From positions 38,417 through 102,416 of the forward strand of contig JAEZHM010000018.1 in the NCBI GenBank assembly GCA_023416585.1: 64,000 nt of DNA, given 5' to 3'. The notes beneath the pieces were generated by a model that did not search any database, had not been told where the DNA came from, and worked only from the letters and a program-made list of their open reading frames with translations. The stretch comes from Bacillota bacterium. GTDB taxonomy: Bacteria; Bacillota; Clostridia; Christensenellales; Aristaeellaceae. Position numbers and translations under genes: made by a program. Positions 8,887 to 16,471 of this stretch are shown here, piece after piece. Each line of letters begins with the position of its first letter. The stretch's first letter is position 1.

Positions 8887-8923
8887 ACTACCTTTTGATT
8901 CCGGAATGGATTCAAAAGGTAGT
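8887..8923. promoter_or_regulatory. 12-bp perfect inverted repeat around a start codon
   Basis: ACTACCTTTTGA (8887-8898) and TCAAAAGGTAGT (8912-8923) are perfect complements separated by 13 bases. The ATG at 8906 of the next gene falls in the loop. Folded in mRNA this would control access to the start; in DNA it could be an operator. Confidence 0.65.
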
Positions 8924-9406
8924 GTTCTTATAAGCCTTGAAACGATCATTCTGGTGCTGGCATGGATCATTACCATTGCCGTTTTGTTTTTTACTGTTCC
9001 GAAAAATAAAATCAGAGAAGCAATCCTCATTTTCTTTTTCAAGCAGCTGATCACATGGGTGGTCGGCCTTGCTGTTGCACAGCTTAAGCTGCTTGAATAT
9101 CCCGTCAGGTCATTTCCCTACGCTACGAGAGCAAGCTTTGATTTTGAATACTTCATATACCCTGCAGTCACTGTTGTATTCAATCTCAAATATCCTGAAG
9201 GGAAAAGTCACATCAGGCAATTTCTGCACTATTTCAATATCTGCACAATTCTGACCGTTATAGAAGTACTGTGCGTAAATTTTACCAATATCATCCTATA
9301 CGTTCATTGGGCATGGTATACGACATGGATTACGACTTTTATAACCCTTTATATGTCCAGAAAATTCTACTTCTGGTACTTCAACATACATACAAAGAAC
9401 AGTTGA
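8906..9406 (+). CDS. CBO0543-family membrane protein
   Basis: This 166-residue protein has about five membrane helices and a strongly aromatic C-terminus. It matches the pattern of the CBO0543 family of spore-forming Firmicutes: LAWIITIAVLFFTVPKNKIREA near the start is preceded by a short soluble tail, and WYTTWITTFITLYMSRKFY lies near the end. The function of the family is unknown. No good Shine-Dalgarno is visible. The ATG lies in the loop of a 12-bp inverted repeat. Base composition is more A/T-rich than the neighbours, which may reflect transfer. The start could lie further downstream. Confidence 0.65.
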   Translation: MDSKGSVLISLETIILVLAWIITIAVLFFTVPKNKIREAILIFFFKQLITWVVGLAVAQLKLLEYPVRSFPYATRASFDFEYFIYPAVTVVFNLKYPEGKSHIRQFLHYFNICTILTVIEVLCVNFTNIILYVHWAWYTTWITTFITLYMSRKFYFWYFNIHTKNS

Positions 9407-9413
9407 ATTATGT

Positions 9414-9743
9414 TTACCATACCAGCACTTTCAGCAGCACCATATAAAGTATGGTGGAAGCTGCAATGCTCAGAATAACACTGCGCTTTAGAAGGTGCAG
9501 GCCCATAGCCGCAAGCGCGGACAGGACTTCAGGAATTCCGTAAGGCGGCCTAGTTAAATTCACAGCCTTGAAGCAATACACCACCAGCATCCCCATCACG
9601 GCATGAGGAAGCATCCTGCCCAGATATCTTATGAAGGGCGGGGTTTTTTGAGCTTTGGGAAAAAGTATAAAAGGCGCTGCTCGTATGAACAGGGTAGCCA
9701 GAGCAATGATGCCAATCGTGGCGGCCGCCTGAAAGTTGCTCAT
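9414..9743 (-). CDS. azlD: AzlD-type branched-chain amino acid export subunit
   Basis: This 109-residue protein has four predicted helices, typical AzlD length, and the family motif FIRAAPFILF near the N-terminus plus GRMLPHAVMGMLVVYC in the middle. With AzlC it forms an exporter of branched-chain amino acids or their analogues. Its ATG overlaps the azlC stop (ATGA), so the two are translationally coupled. The stop lies only 8 bases from the convergent CBO0543 gene, with no obvious terminator between. Confidence 0.9.
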   Translation of the reverse strand: MSNFQAAATIGIIALATLFIRAAPFILFPKAQKTPPFIRYLGRMLPHAVMGMLVVYCFKAVNLTRPPYGIPEVLSALAAMGLHLLKRSVILSIAASTILYMVLLKVLVW

Positions 9744-10486
9744 TCCGCCACCGCCTTTTCAAAGTATTTGCGGAGCAATGCGAACAGGATAAGCAATCCA
9801 CCCATGGCCGGAAGCAGGAATTGATCCGCCCCGAACAGCATAAGGCTGACGATGGAAACACCAACGCCAATGATAGCCGGGCCGTGTTTCTGGACCATGC
9901 CTTGAGCGGACTTCTCTTTTTCGGCTCCAAGCCACTGCTCCACGAATATCACTATAAACAGCGCCGTCATGGCAAATGCAATGCCGCCTACATCAAAAAC
10001 CAGCCATTTCCCCACCAGGCTGCCAAAAAGCGAGCCCAGTACCCAATAGCTTTGGTTTAGCAATGAAATCAGGAAAAAGGTATCCCGTTCCCCCGCTGTA
10101 TTTGGCTCCCTCATGCCGTTTAGCAGCGCATACGTTTCATCCGTAAGGGAAAACACCATGTAGGGCTTCCGCCATCCCATATTGGAAAACGGCTCCAGCA
10201 TGGTTAGACCGTAGAACAGATGGCGCGCGTTGACAAGTAGTGTCACTGCCAGCGCAGTCAGCGGCGAAAAGGCAGCCGCAAGGAGACCCGCGGCCACAAA
10301 CTGCATAGATCCGGCATAAATGAACAGGCTCATGGCCAACGCCCATACCGGGCCGTATCCCTTGTCCTTTAACAATATGCCAAAGGCCGTACCTAAAAAG
10401 AGATACCCTGCCATAACCGGCAGAGTATGAGGGAAGGCTGCCCTTGTGGCCGCCAGGAGGGAATATTTTGAGGAATTCTTTTGCAT
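9740..10486 (-). CDS. azlC: AzlC-type branched-chain amino acid export permease
   Basis: This 248-residue permease carries the AzlC signature PVMAGYLFLGTAFGILL near residue 25, followed by FIYAGSMQFVAAGLL. It forms the large subunit of the AzlCD exporter. The ATG at 10486 is the first conventional start in frame, but AAGGAG lies about 14 bases upstream, a long gap. An in-frame TTG at 10555 is possible but sits inside a hairpin. The leader carries a run of hairpins, so expression may be controlled after initiation (inference). Confidence 0.9.
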   Translation of the reverse strand: MQKNSSKYSLLAATRAAFPHTLPVMAGYLFLGTAFGILLKDKGYGPVWALAMSLFIYAGSMQFVAAGLLAAAFSPLTALAVTLLVNARHLFYGLTMLEPFSNMGWRKPYMVFSLTDETYALLNGMREPNTAGERDTFFLISLLNQSYWVLGSLFGSLVGKWLVFDVGGIAFAMTALFIVIFVEQWLGAEKEKSAQGMVQKHGPAIIGVGVSIVSLMLFGADQFLLPAMGGLLILFALLRKYFEKAVAE

Positions 10487-10553
10487 AGAAGGAAGGATAA
10501 CTCCTTTGCATTCGAATAAAAACAGACAAGAGTATCTGCAATCTCTTGGGTGC

Positions 10554-10754
10554 AACGAGGGGCCGAAGCCCCTCGTTCATAAATCCGAAACCAGCGACAC
10601 GCGCGGTGGTTTCGGAAGGATTTCGAAGTAATCCATTCCTTGCAGAATTTCCTGTCCGTGATTTTTCGAATTGAATGAGCAAAGCGAAGCTCAGTTCGTA
10701 AAATTACAAGGAAATTCTGATAAATCGTGAAATGCGCGCAAGCGATTTTCACGA
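10554..10754 (-). other. Cluster of four hairpins between the M20 gene and azlC
   Basis: Read on the reverse strand, four inverted repeats follow each other. They are an 8-bp stem at 10725-10754 directly after the peptidase stop, a long hairpin closed by a perfect 10-bp stem (10643-10652 with 10710-10719), a perfect 10-bp stem at 10584-10616, and a 10-bp stem at 10554-10577. The last stem ends in the exceptionally stable C(TTCG)G tetraloop. On this strand only the loop is UUCG, which suggests RNA function. None has a long T tract. No known RNA family was recognised. It could also be a REP-like repeat. Confidence 0.5.
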
Positions 10755-10757
10755 AAA

Positions 10758-12074
10758 TTAAGCTTGCAGCATCTGTTGATAGAATTGAATCCCAAGCTCT
10801 AGATTTTCTATGGATATGCGCTCGTTCACAAGGCAAAGGCCTTCTCCCTCCCCCGCCCTGAAAGGGGAGAACCTGTAAATGTTGCCGCCAAGCTCCTCAT
10901 AGCACCTGGCATCTGTGGTGTGATAGTTGAGGCAGGGTACGGTCACCGTATCCGGAAACAGAATCTGGATCGCCGTGGCCAGCGCTTCCCAGGCCGGACC
11001 GCAGGCGGGTGAAAGGCCGCTGGGCCGCTCCGCATTTTGCACCATCAGGCGAATATCTAAAGGTCCTGCCGCCTCTCTCAAATGAGCAATTACATTTTCC
11101 ACAGTATCGCCAGGCAGAATCCTGCAATGATAGGTAAACGCGTTATGTCTGGACAGCATATCGGGAAACGTGCTGGCCTTTATCTTTGTGATGACGGCTG
11201 TGCTGCAAAGATCAGCCAGAGGGATTATGCCATGGCGCATAAACGATTGCAAAACGAAGAAGAACCGGTTGGGATGACCGTATACCAGACGCTTGAAAAA
11301 AGGAAGATGAGGGGCCATGGCCTTCAGCATCCATTCCACCGGCGGGCTAAGCCTTGGCTTCATGGGGCTTTGAGCCACCCTGGCAGCAGCCAGCACCAGC
11401 TTTTCCAGGTCGGTGGGCAAATCTGGCTGGGCAGCATAGCCTCCCTCTCCTGTGATGGACAATGCGATGTCCGCATATCCTTTTTCCGCGACGCCCACCT
11501 TAGCAAAGCGGCCTTCCACCGTACCGCCGCCATCCAGTATAAAGGCGGGTTCCACGCCCTGGGCCTGCAGGATTCTACACATTTGCTTGGCACTGGAGCC
11601 AAAAACCTCGGCATCTTGGGAAAAGGCAAACCAGATATCGGTTCTGGGCCGCCACCCGTTTTGAAGCAAGCTTTCTGCTGCCTCGCAAAGGGCAATGAGA
11701 CGTCCTTTGCCTTCCCAGGCACCTCGACCCCACACAAACCCTTTGGTGATGGTTCCGGAAAAGGGCGGCTCCGTCCAAAGGGATACCGTATCCTCCTCAA
11801 TTGGCATCACATCCAGGTGGGTCAGAAATAAAAGCGGCCTGGCCTTTTGCGCGCCGGGCAATAGCATCAAAAGCGAGCCTCCCGCCACTGTCTGGGTATG
11901 GGCAGAGGCAAACAACGTGGGATAGGCTTCCCGAAGCCTTTCCTGCAGCGCAAGGAAGGGAGCCAGGTCATTCTCCTTAGGCTCCTTTTGGGATATGGTT
12001 TGAAGGGTGACAGCCATCGACAGTGTACGGGCTGCATGCGAGCCGTCCACTCTGGGGTTCCACCTTCCCAACAT
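10758..12074 (-). CDS. M20-family peptidase homologue with altered active-site residues
   Basis: This 438-residue protein has the M20 architecture of carboxypeptidase-S-like enzymes. THLDV gives the first metal His and Asp. However GRGAWEGKG has Glu where the bridging Asp of GRGAxDDKG is expected. SQDAEVFG has Ala where the catalytic Glu of DEE stands. CLVNERIS lacks the usual HG before NER. It may be a non-catalytic relative or an enzyme with shifted chemistry (inference from motif alignment by eye). The start at 12074 follows AGGAAGGGGG by 4-5 bases. It is divergent from pfkA. Confidence 0.75.
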   Translation of the reverse strand: MLGRWNPRVDGSHAARTLSMAVTLQTISQKEPKENDLAPFLALQERLREAYPTLFASAHTQTVAGGSLLMLLPGAQKARPLLFLTHLDVMPIEEDTVSLWTEPPFSGTITKGFVWGRGAWEGKGRLIALCEAAESLLQNGWRPRTDIWFAFSQDAEVFGSSAKQMCRILQAQGVEPAFILDGGGTVEGRFAKVGVAEKGYADIALSITGEGGYAAQPDLPTDLEKLVLAAARVAQSPMKPRLSPPVEWMLKAMAPHLPFFKRLVYGHPNRFFFVLQSFMRHGIIPLADLCSTAVITKIKASTFPDMLSRHNAFTYHCRILPGDTVENVIAHLREAAGPLDIRLMVQNAERPSGLSPACGPAWEALATAIQILFPDTVTVPCLNYHTTDARCYEELGGNIYRFSPFRAGEGEGLCLVNERISIENLELGIQFYQQMLQA

Positions 12075-12195
12075 AACACCCCCTTCCTCTATTTGTCCTA
12101 AGTTCGCCGCGAGTGAAAAAACTCCTGTTTTCAGCAAAATTCTTTTGCTAAATGGGGCTGCAACAAAAAAAGAACTGGCAACAGCCCAATGAAAG

Positions 12196-12204
12196 TGTTA
12201 TAAT
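12196..12204 (+). promoter_or_regulatory. Extended -10 promoter for pfkA
   Basis: TGT followed by TATAAT (12199-12204) gives a TGn extended -10. No clear -35 was found at the usual distance. Confidence 0.55.
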
Positions 12205-12284
12205 AAATTTTGATATGGTCTGACGGAAACGGCCGGCCTGTCAATATGGGAACTTATCATCACAGCCAGGAGCGATGGTTTTTT

Positions 12285-13334
12285 ATGAAGAAAATCGGCG
12301 TATTGACCAGTGGCGGGGACAGTCCCGGAATGAATGCCGCTGTCGTATCCGTTGCCCGCAGCGCTGCCATTTACGGCATGCCGCTTATCGGCATCAAGCG
12401 GGGATACAACGGCCTTTTGCACAAAAGCGATAAGCTGGAGGATGACCTGGTAGAGTTACAGCTGGATACCGTGCTGGACATAGCGGACCTTCCTGGCACT
12501 TATCTTCGTACCGCACGCTGCAAAGAATTCCTCGATCCCGAAGTCAGGGCAAAGGCAGCTCAGTTCATCAAGGAGCAGGAGATTGGCGGCCTGGTCATCA
12601 TCGGCGGTGACGGAAGCTTTCAGGGAGCCATGCGGTTGTGCGAGCTGGGAGTCCCTTGCATATGCATCCCTGGTACCATTGACAACGACCTGCCTTATAC
12701 GGAAATGACGCTGGGCTTCGATACCGCTGTTAATGTGTGTATAGACGCCGTGCGCTCCATACGGGCCACCTCCCGCAGCCATGACAGGCCTGCTGTGGTG
12801 GAGGTCATGGGCCGCCATTGCGGAGACATCGCTTTGAATACAGCTGTTTCCACCGGAGCGGAAATCGTTGTGGTACCGGAAGTCACCTGGAGCGTGGATA
12901 CCGTAGCCCGTCGTTTGAATTCCCTTATTACCCAAGGCAATACCAGGGCTACCATCGTGGTGGCCGAAGGCTGCTGGGAATCCATGAAACCATTCGATTT
13001 TTGCGCCTTCCTGAACGCAAACAACAAGAAATGCTTTGAAGGTGAACCCATGTCCGCTGTTCGCTTCGCCTCTGTTTTGAAGCGCAAATGCGGCATGGTG
13101 GAAGCCAGAGCCACGGTGCTGGGCTATACCCAGCGAGGCGCCAGCCCCACCTTCCGTGACAGCGCCTTTGCCTTTGAAGCCGGTAATATGGCTGTTCAAC
13201 TTTTACGCGACGGCATCAGTAACCATGTCATCGGCGTGCGCCAGGGCAAGGTGTTCCATATGCCCATCGAGCGGGCGCTTAAGTGCACCCGGCGTTTCAA
13301 CAAAAAGCTGTATTCGCTGGTCAATCAAATTTAA
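12285..13334 (+). CDS. pfkA: ATP-dependent 6-phosphofructokinase
   Basis: This 349-residue enzyme phosphorylates fructose 6-phosphate to the 1,6-bisphosphate, the committing step of glycolysis. The nucleotide motif VLTSGGDSPGMNAA lies at residues 5-18. GGDGSF and PGTIDNDL carry Gly at the two positions that are Asp and Lys in PPi-dependent enzymes, so it should use ATP. RSHDRP and MGRHCGDIA are family motifs. The ATG at 12285 gives the canonical MKKIGVLTSGGD start; an AGGAG lies 12 bases upstream. It is slightly longer than the classic 320-residue bacterial type. Confidence 0.96.
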   Translation: MKKIGVLTSGGDSPGMNAAVVSVARSAAIYGMPLIGIKRGYNGLLHKSDKLEDDLVELQLDTVLDIADLPGTYLRTARCKEFLDPEVRAKAAQFIKEQEIGGLVIIGGDGSFQGAMRLCELGVPCICIPGTIDNDLPYTEMTLGFDTAVNVCIDAVRSIRATSRSHDRPAVVEVMGRHCGDIALNTAVSTGAEIVVVPEVTWSVDTVARRLNSLITQGNTRATIVVAEGCWESMKPFDFCAFLNANNKKCFEGEPMSAVRFASVLKRKCGMVEARATVLGYTQRGASPTFRDSAFAFEAGNMAVQLLRDGISNHVIGVRQGKVFHMPIERALKCTRRFNKKLYSLVNQI

Positions 13335-13373
13335 CATGCACAGGTGCCGTAGGCGCCTTGCAAAAAGGATGAC

Positions 13374-13410
13374 GGGGCTGTCTTCACTTAAGGCAGCCCC
13401 ATTGGTTTTA
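13374..13410. terminator. Terminator between pfkA and the solute-binding protein gene
   Basis: An 11-bp stem (GGGGCTGTCTT with AAGGCAGCCCC, one G-T pair) is followed by a short T-rich stretch. It lies between convergent genes. A smaller hairpin, GGTGCC/GGCGCC, sits just before it. Confidence 0.65.
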
Positions 13411-13416
13411 TCGATC

Positions 13417-15018
13417 TTATGGTTTTATGGAGAAATCCTCGATGCCACGCAGCAGTTCCATCTCCCGCACATCCCTTGCAGTAGTATACATTCTGTGCGT
13501 TAAAATGGCGCCCTTTCGGTAAAACAGGCAAATGAACGGAACATCCTGCGCAAACTTCTGCTGTATGGCCGCAAGTGTCTGAGCAAAGGCATCGGGGGTA
13601 TTCTTTGTTCTAAGCTCCTTGCATAGGCTTGTCATTTCCTCACTTTTATATCGGCAATAATTACCTGTGTTATTGCTCATCAGCATAAACCCGGGGTCCG
13701 GCACCGAATCCATCTGATAGGCAACCAGTGCCAGGTCATAGGAACCGGCGGACAGGCGGCTTGTGACCTCATCAAATGTATCCGTATTCACTTTGACCTC
13801 TATGCCCACCTGAGCCAACATATCCTTCATCATATTCGCCGCTTCCACGCGAACATTGTTATCGCTGTCCTCATAGACATACATTTGCAAATGCAGGTTC
13901 CTTACCTTGCCATCCACTACCTTGTTCAGAAAACCGTCGCCGTCCAGATCCTTCCATCCCTCCTCCTCAAGGAGAGCTTTCGCTTTTCCCACATCATATG
14001 TATAAGCTCCCGGCGTATCTGAGTACAGCCAGTTGCCGTTGACCATGGGCGTATCTGTGCGGGATACCATGTCCATGTATACCTGCGATGCGATCTTATT
14101 CACATCAATGGCATAGCGGACGGCCTTGCGCACCTTGACGCTATCCAGCGGAAAGGAACTTTGGCTATTGTTTATGAGCAAGGTTTCCAGTTGCCTGGAG
14201 CGGTAGTCCAGCCTTAAGGAAGCCGTACCGCTCTTGTACTGCGCGGCAGCCATAGAGCGTGTAAACACCGCATCCACACGGGCATATTCATAGCTTTCAA
14301 TGATCTCCTTGCTGCTGGTGTGGAAAGTGGCCATAATTTCCTGCACCTGAGGCTTCTGGCGCCACCAAAAGTCATTGGTAGTCAGCCACATGTAGTCCGC
14401 AGGCTTGAAAACGGATATGACATAGGGCCCTGTGCCGGGCGGATTGGGCATTTGAATGCGGTCAGCCGGAAGGATGGGGAATGTCAAGGCATACAAAAGG
14501 CCGTAATATCCGCGCGCCGCCTTTATCACAATGGTTTGATCGCCATCCGCCCTGATGCTGTCGATGAAGTAGCGCAGATTTCCATAATAGCCTTTGTCCG
14601 TGTTGGCTTCATCGTTGGCGAAGTCCAGTATGTACTGGACGGTGGCCACTACATCGTTTGCGGTAAGCGGTGTGCCGTCAGAGAAGGTTACACCGCTGCG
14701 CAGGAAAAACGTCCATGTCTTGCCTGTGCCTGTCGGCGCTTCCCACCGCTCACATAGCAGCCCCTTGGGGCGGTAGTCGTCGTCTATGGTGATCAGGCTT
14801 TCATACACCAGACCGTACAGGGAGGTCAGGTCCCTCTCCTGTGGCTGGAGCGGGTAAATTTCCGTTGTTTTGGTGGAAATGATGCCGATGGTCAGGTCTG
14901 TGCCCACGTTGGAGGCCAGCGCTCCCACAGGCAAAATCATCATAAGGCACAGAGCAATGAAAACCGCCTTATGAAGGTTGTTCCTCCTTGGTAAAGTATA
15001 ATCTCTCGTAAATCGCAT
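13417..15018 (-). CDS. Extracellular solute-binding protein, family 5 (peptide/nickel type)
   Basis: This 533-residue exported protein has a signal peptide with a long charged N-region, a hydrophobic stretch around residues 17-33 and a likely ALA-S cut. It has no lipobox Cys. The family 5 pattern follows: YPLQPQERDLTSLYGLVYESL near the N-terminus, GLLCERWE, and TFFLRSGVTFSDGTPLTANDV at about 100-120. No permease or ATPase is adjacent. It overlaps the upstream lytic transglycosylase gene by 50 bases. AAAGGGTGG upstream of ATG 15018 suits this start. The strong AGGAGG inside the transglycosylase end has no start codon after it in this frame. Substrate is unknown. Confidence 0.85.
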   Translation of the reverse strand: MRFTRDYTLPRRNNLHKAVFIALCLMMILPVGALASNVGTDLTIGIISTKTTEIYPLQPQERDLTSLYGLVYESLITIDDDYRPKGLLCERWEAPTGTGKTWTFFLRSGVTFSDGTPLTANDVVATVQYILDFANDEANTDKGYYGNLRYFIDSIRADGDQTIVIKAARGYYGLLYALTFPILPADRIQMPNPPGTGPYVISVFKPADYMWLTTNDFWWRQKPQVQEIMATFHTSSKEIIESYEYARVDAVFTRSMAAAQYKSGTASLRLDYRSRQLETLLINNSQSSFPLDSVKVRKAVRYAIDVNKIASQVYMDMVSRTDTPMVNGNWLYSDTPGAYTYDVGKAKALLEEEGWKDLDGDGFLNKVVDGKVRNLHLQMYVYEDSDNNVRVEAANMMKDMLAQVGIEVKVNTDTFDEVTSRLSAGSYDLALVAYQMDSVPDPGFMLMSNNTGNYCRYKSEEMTSLCKELRTKNTPDAFAQTLAAIQQKFAQDVPFICLFYRKGAILTHRMYTTARDVREMELLRGIEDFSIKP

Positions 15019-15670
15019 AGGCCGAAACCACCCTTTGTGCATATTGCTTTGTAGGACCATCCGCCATGTCATTGATGTGTATCGTTTGCCCATCCAGGGA
15101 ATAATCGGGATTCATGAGCCATTCGGATACCTTGTTCTGCCCCGCATGGTAGGCGCTGGCTACCAGAACCGGATCGCCGCCAAACATCTTTGACAGAAAG
15201 CCGATGTACCAGCTGCCATAACGGATATTCGCAAGGGGATCATACATCATCTGAAAGTTGTAACTGCTCTCCTCATCCAACTTACCAGCGATCCATGTGG
15301 CTGTTTCCGACATTACCTGCATGAGCCCCCTGGCGCCCACAGAGCTTTCGGCATCCTTGCGGTAGGAGCTTTCGCACAGTATGATGGCGGCCAGAAAGGC
15401 TGGTTTTACATTGTTTTCCCGTGCTGCCTCCTCAATGGCCTTAAGATATTGCTCGGGAAGGGGATGTTCCGCAAGCAGCTTTTGATGGGCGGCTTCCCTG
15501 GCGGCCTGCTGGGTATATAAATACGTCTCCATCAGCGCCTTTGCCAGGATCAGTCCAATCATTGCAAGCAGCATAACAATTAAGGTCACCGCCAGCCAGC
15601 GGTCCAACCGGACCGGATGATGTTTGGCACGGCCGGCCGCAGGTGCGGAAATCGGGCGGTTATCAGTCAA
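14969..15670 (-). CDS. Membrane-anchored lytic transglycosylase (SLT domain)
   Basis: This 233-residue protein has one membrane helix at about 26-44 and an SLT domain from about 75. The catalytic Glu is at about residue 100 in LCESSYRKDAES, followed by GARGLMQVM at 112-120 and ASAYHAGQNKV. It cleaves peptidoglycan glycan strands outside the cell. The start is a TTG, 7 bases after GGGAGGA, overlapping the end of coaE by 8 bases. It lies in the coaE operon. Confidence 0.9.
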   Translation of the reverse strand: MTDNRPISAPAAGRAKHHPVRLDRWLAVTLIVMLLAMIGLILAKALMETYLYTQQAAREAAHQKLLAEHPLPEQYLKAIEEAARENNVKPAFLAAIILCESSYRKDAESSVGARGLMQVMSETATWIAGKLDEESSYNFQMMYDPLANIRYGSWYIGFLSKMFGGDPVLVASAYHAGQNKVSEWLMNPDYSLDGQTIHINDMADGPTKQYAQRVVSAYAIYERLYFTKEEQPS

Positions 15671-16277
15671 AGCGTGTTCCTCCCAGCATTATCAATGCTT
15701 CCTGCCAAAGGCGCACCGCCTGCGCAGCGCTTTCCTCAGGTACACCGTCCGTGCGAATCACATGGTCCGCCCGGCGGCATTTTTCCCTCGGGTCCATTTG
15801 GCTTTTAAGACGCATAAGCGCCTGCTCCTTCGTAAGCCCGTCCCTTGCGCGAAGCCTTTTTAACTGTTCCCGCTTGGGCACATATACGCACCAGACCTCA
15901 TCGGCCATGGATTCCATTTTGCTTTCATACAAAAGCGGGATATCCACCACCGCAGCCTTGTGCGTTAGGCTGATTTCAGAAAGTTCGTTCCTAATACGGT
16001 CGGCCACCATGGGATGTATGATCCCTTCCAGGCGCAGCCGTGCCTCCTCATCGGAAAAAATAATGGCTGCCAGAGCCTTTCGGTCCAGCGTACCATCTTC
16101 ATGAAATACGCCATCGCCAAAAGCGTTCCTGATCTGTGGCAACGCTTCGCCATTAGGCGCGGTCAGAGAGCGGGATATTTGATCAGCGTCGATCACCGGC
16201 ACGCCCTGTTTGTTAAGAGCGTTCAAAAGCGTTGTTTTTCCGCTGGCGATGCCTCCGGTGAGGGCGATTACATACAT
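15663..16277 (-). CDS. coaE: Dephospho-CoA kinase
   Basis: This 204-residue kinase carries the Walker A motif GGIASGKT at residues 8-15, followed by VIDADQISR and later VDIPLLYE. These match CoaE, which phosphorylates dephospho-CoA in the last step of CoA synthesis. The start at 16277 follows AGGAGG by 6 bases and gives the canonical MYVIALTGG opening. It follows polA, an order common in Bacillota (polA, mutM, coaE), here without mutM. It also has a nearby promoter of its own. Confidence 0.96.
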   Translation of the reverse strand: MYVIALTGGIASGKTTLLNALNKQGVPVIDADQISRSLTAPNGEALPQIRNAFGDGVFHEDGTLDRKALAAIIFSDEEARLRLEGIIHPMVADRIRNELSEISLTHKAAVVDIPLLYESKMESMADEVWCVYVPKREQLKRLRARDGLTKEQALMRLKSQMDPREKCRRADHVIRTDGVPEESAAQAVRLWQEALIMLGGTRFD

Positions 16278-16329
16278 CGAAGTCCTCCTATATATTCGGC
16301 CACGATACGCTATATCTTTATGCAAGCCT

Positions 16330-16358
16330 ATTATAGGATACGGATATAACGTTGATAA
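16330..16358 (-). promoter_or_regulatory. Promoter for coaE
   Basis: On the reverse strand, TTATCA, 17 bases, then a perfect TATAAT (complement of 16330-16335), 53 bases before the coaE start. Confidence 0.5.
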
Positions 16359-16422
16359 AATCTAATTTCATGCCGGATGGTTATCTTGGTTCAAGTTTGT
16401 ATCAATTGTTAAGTAGAGGGCT

Positions 16423-16443
16423 GCAGGGGATATTATCCCCTGC
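16423..16443. terminator. Perfect 10-bp hairpin between polA and coaE
   Basis: GCAGGGGATA and TATCCCCTGC flank a single T. It lies 29 bases after the polA stop. No T tract follows on the polA strand, so it may be a weak or Rho-assisted terminator, or an mRNA 3' end stabiliser. Confidence 0.45.
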
Positions 16444-16471
16444 CGGGATTCTTAAGGGCGGAGGCCTAAAA

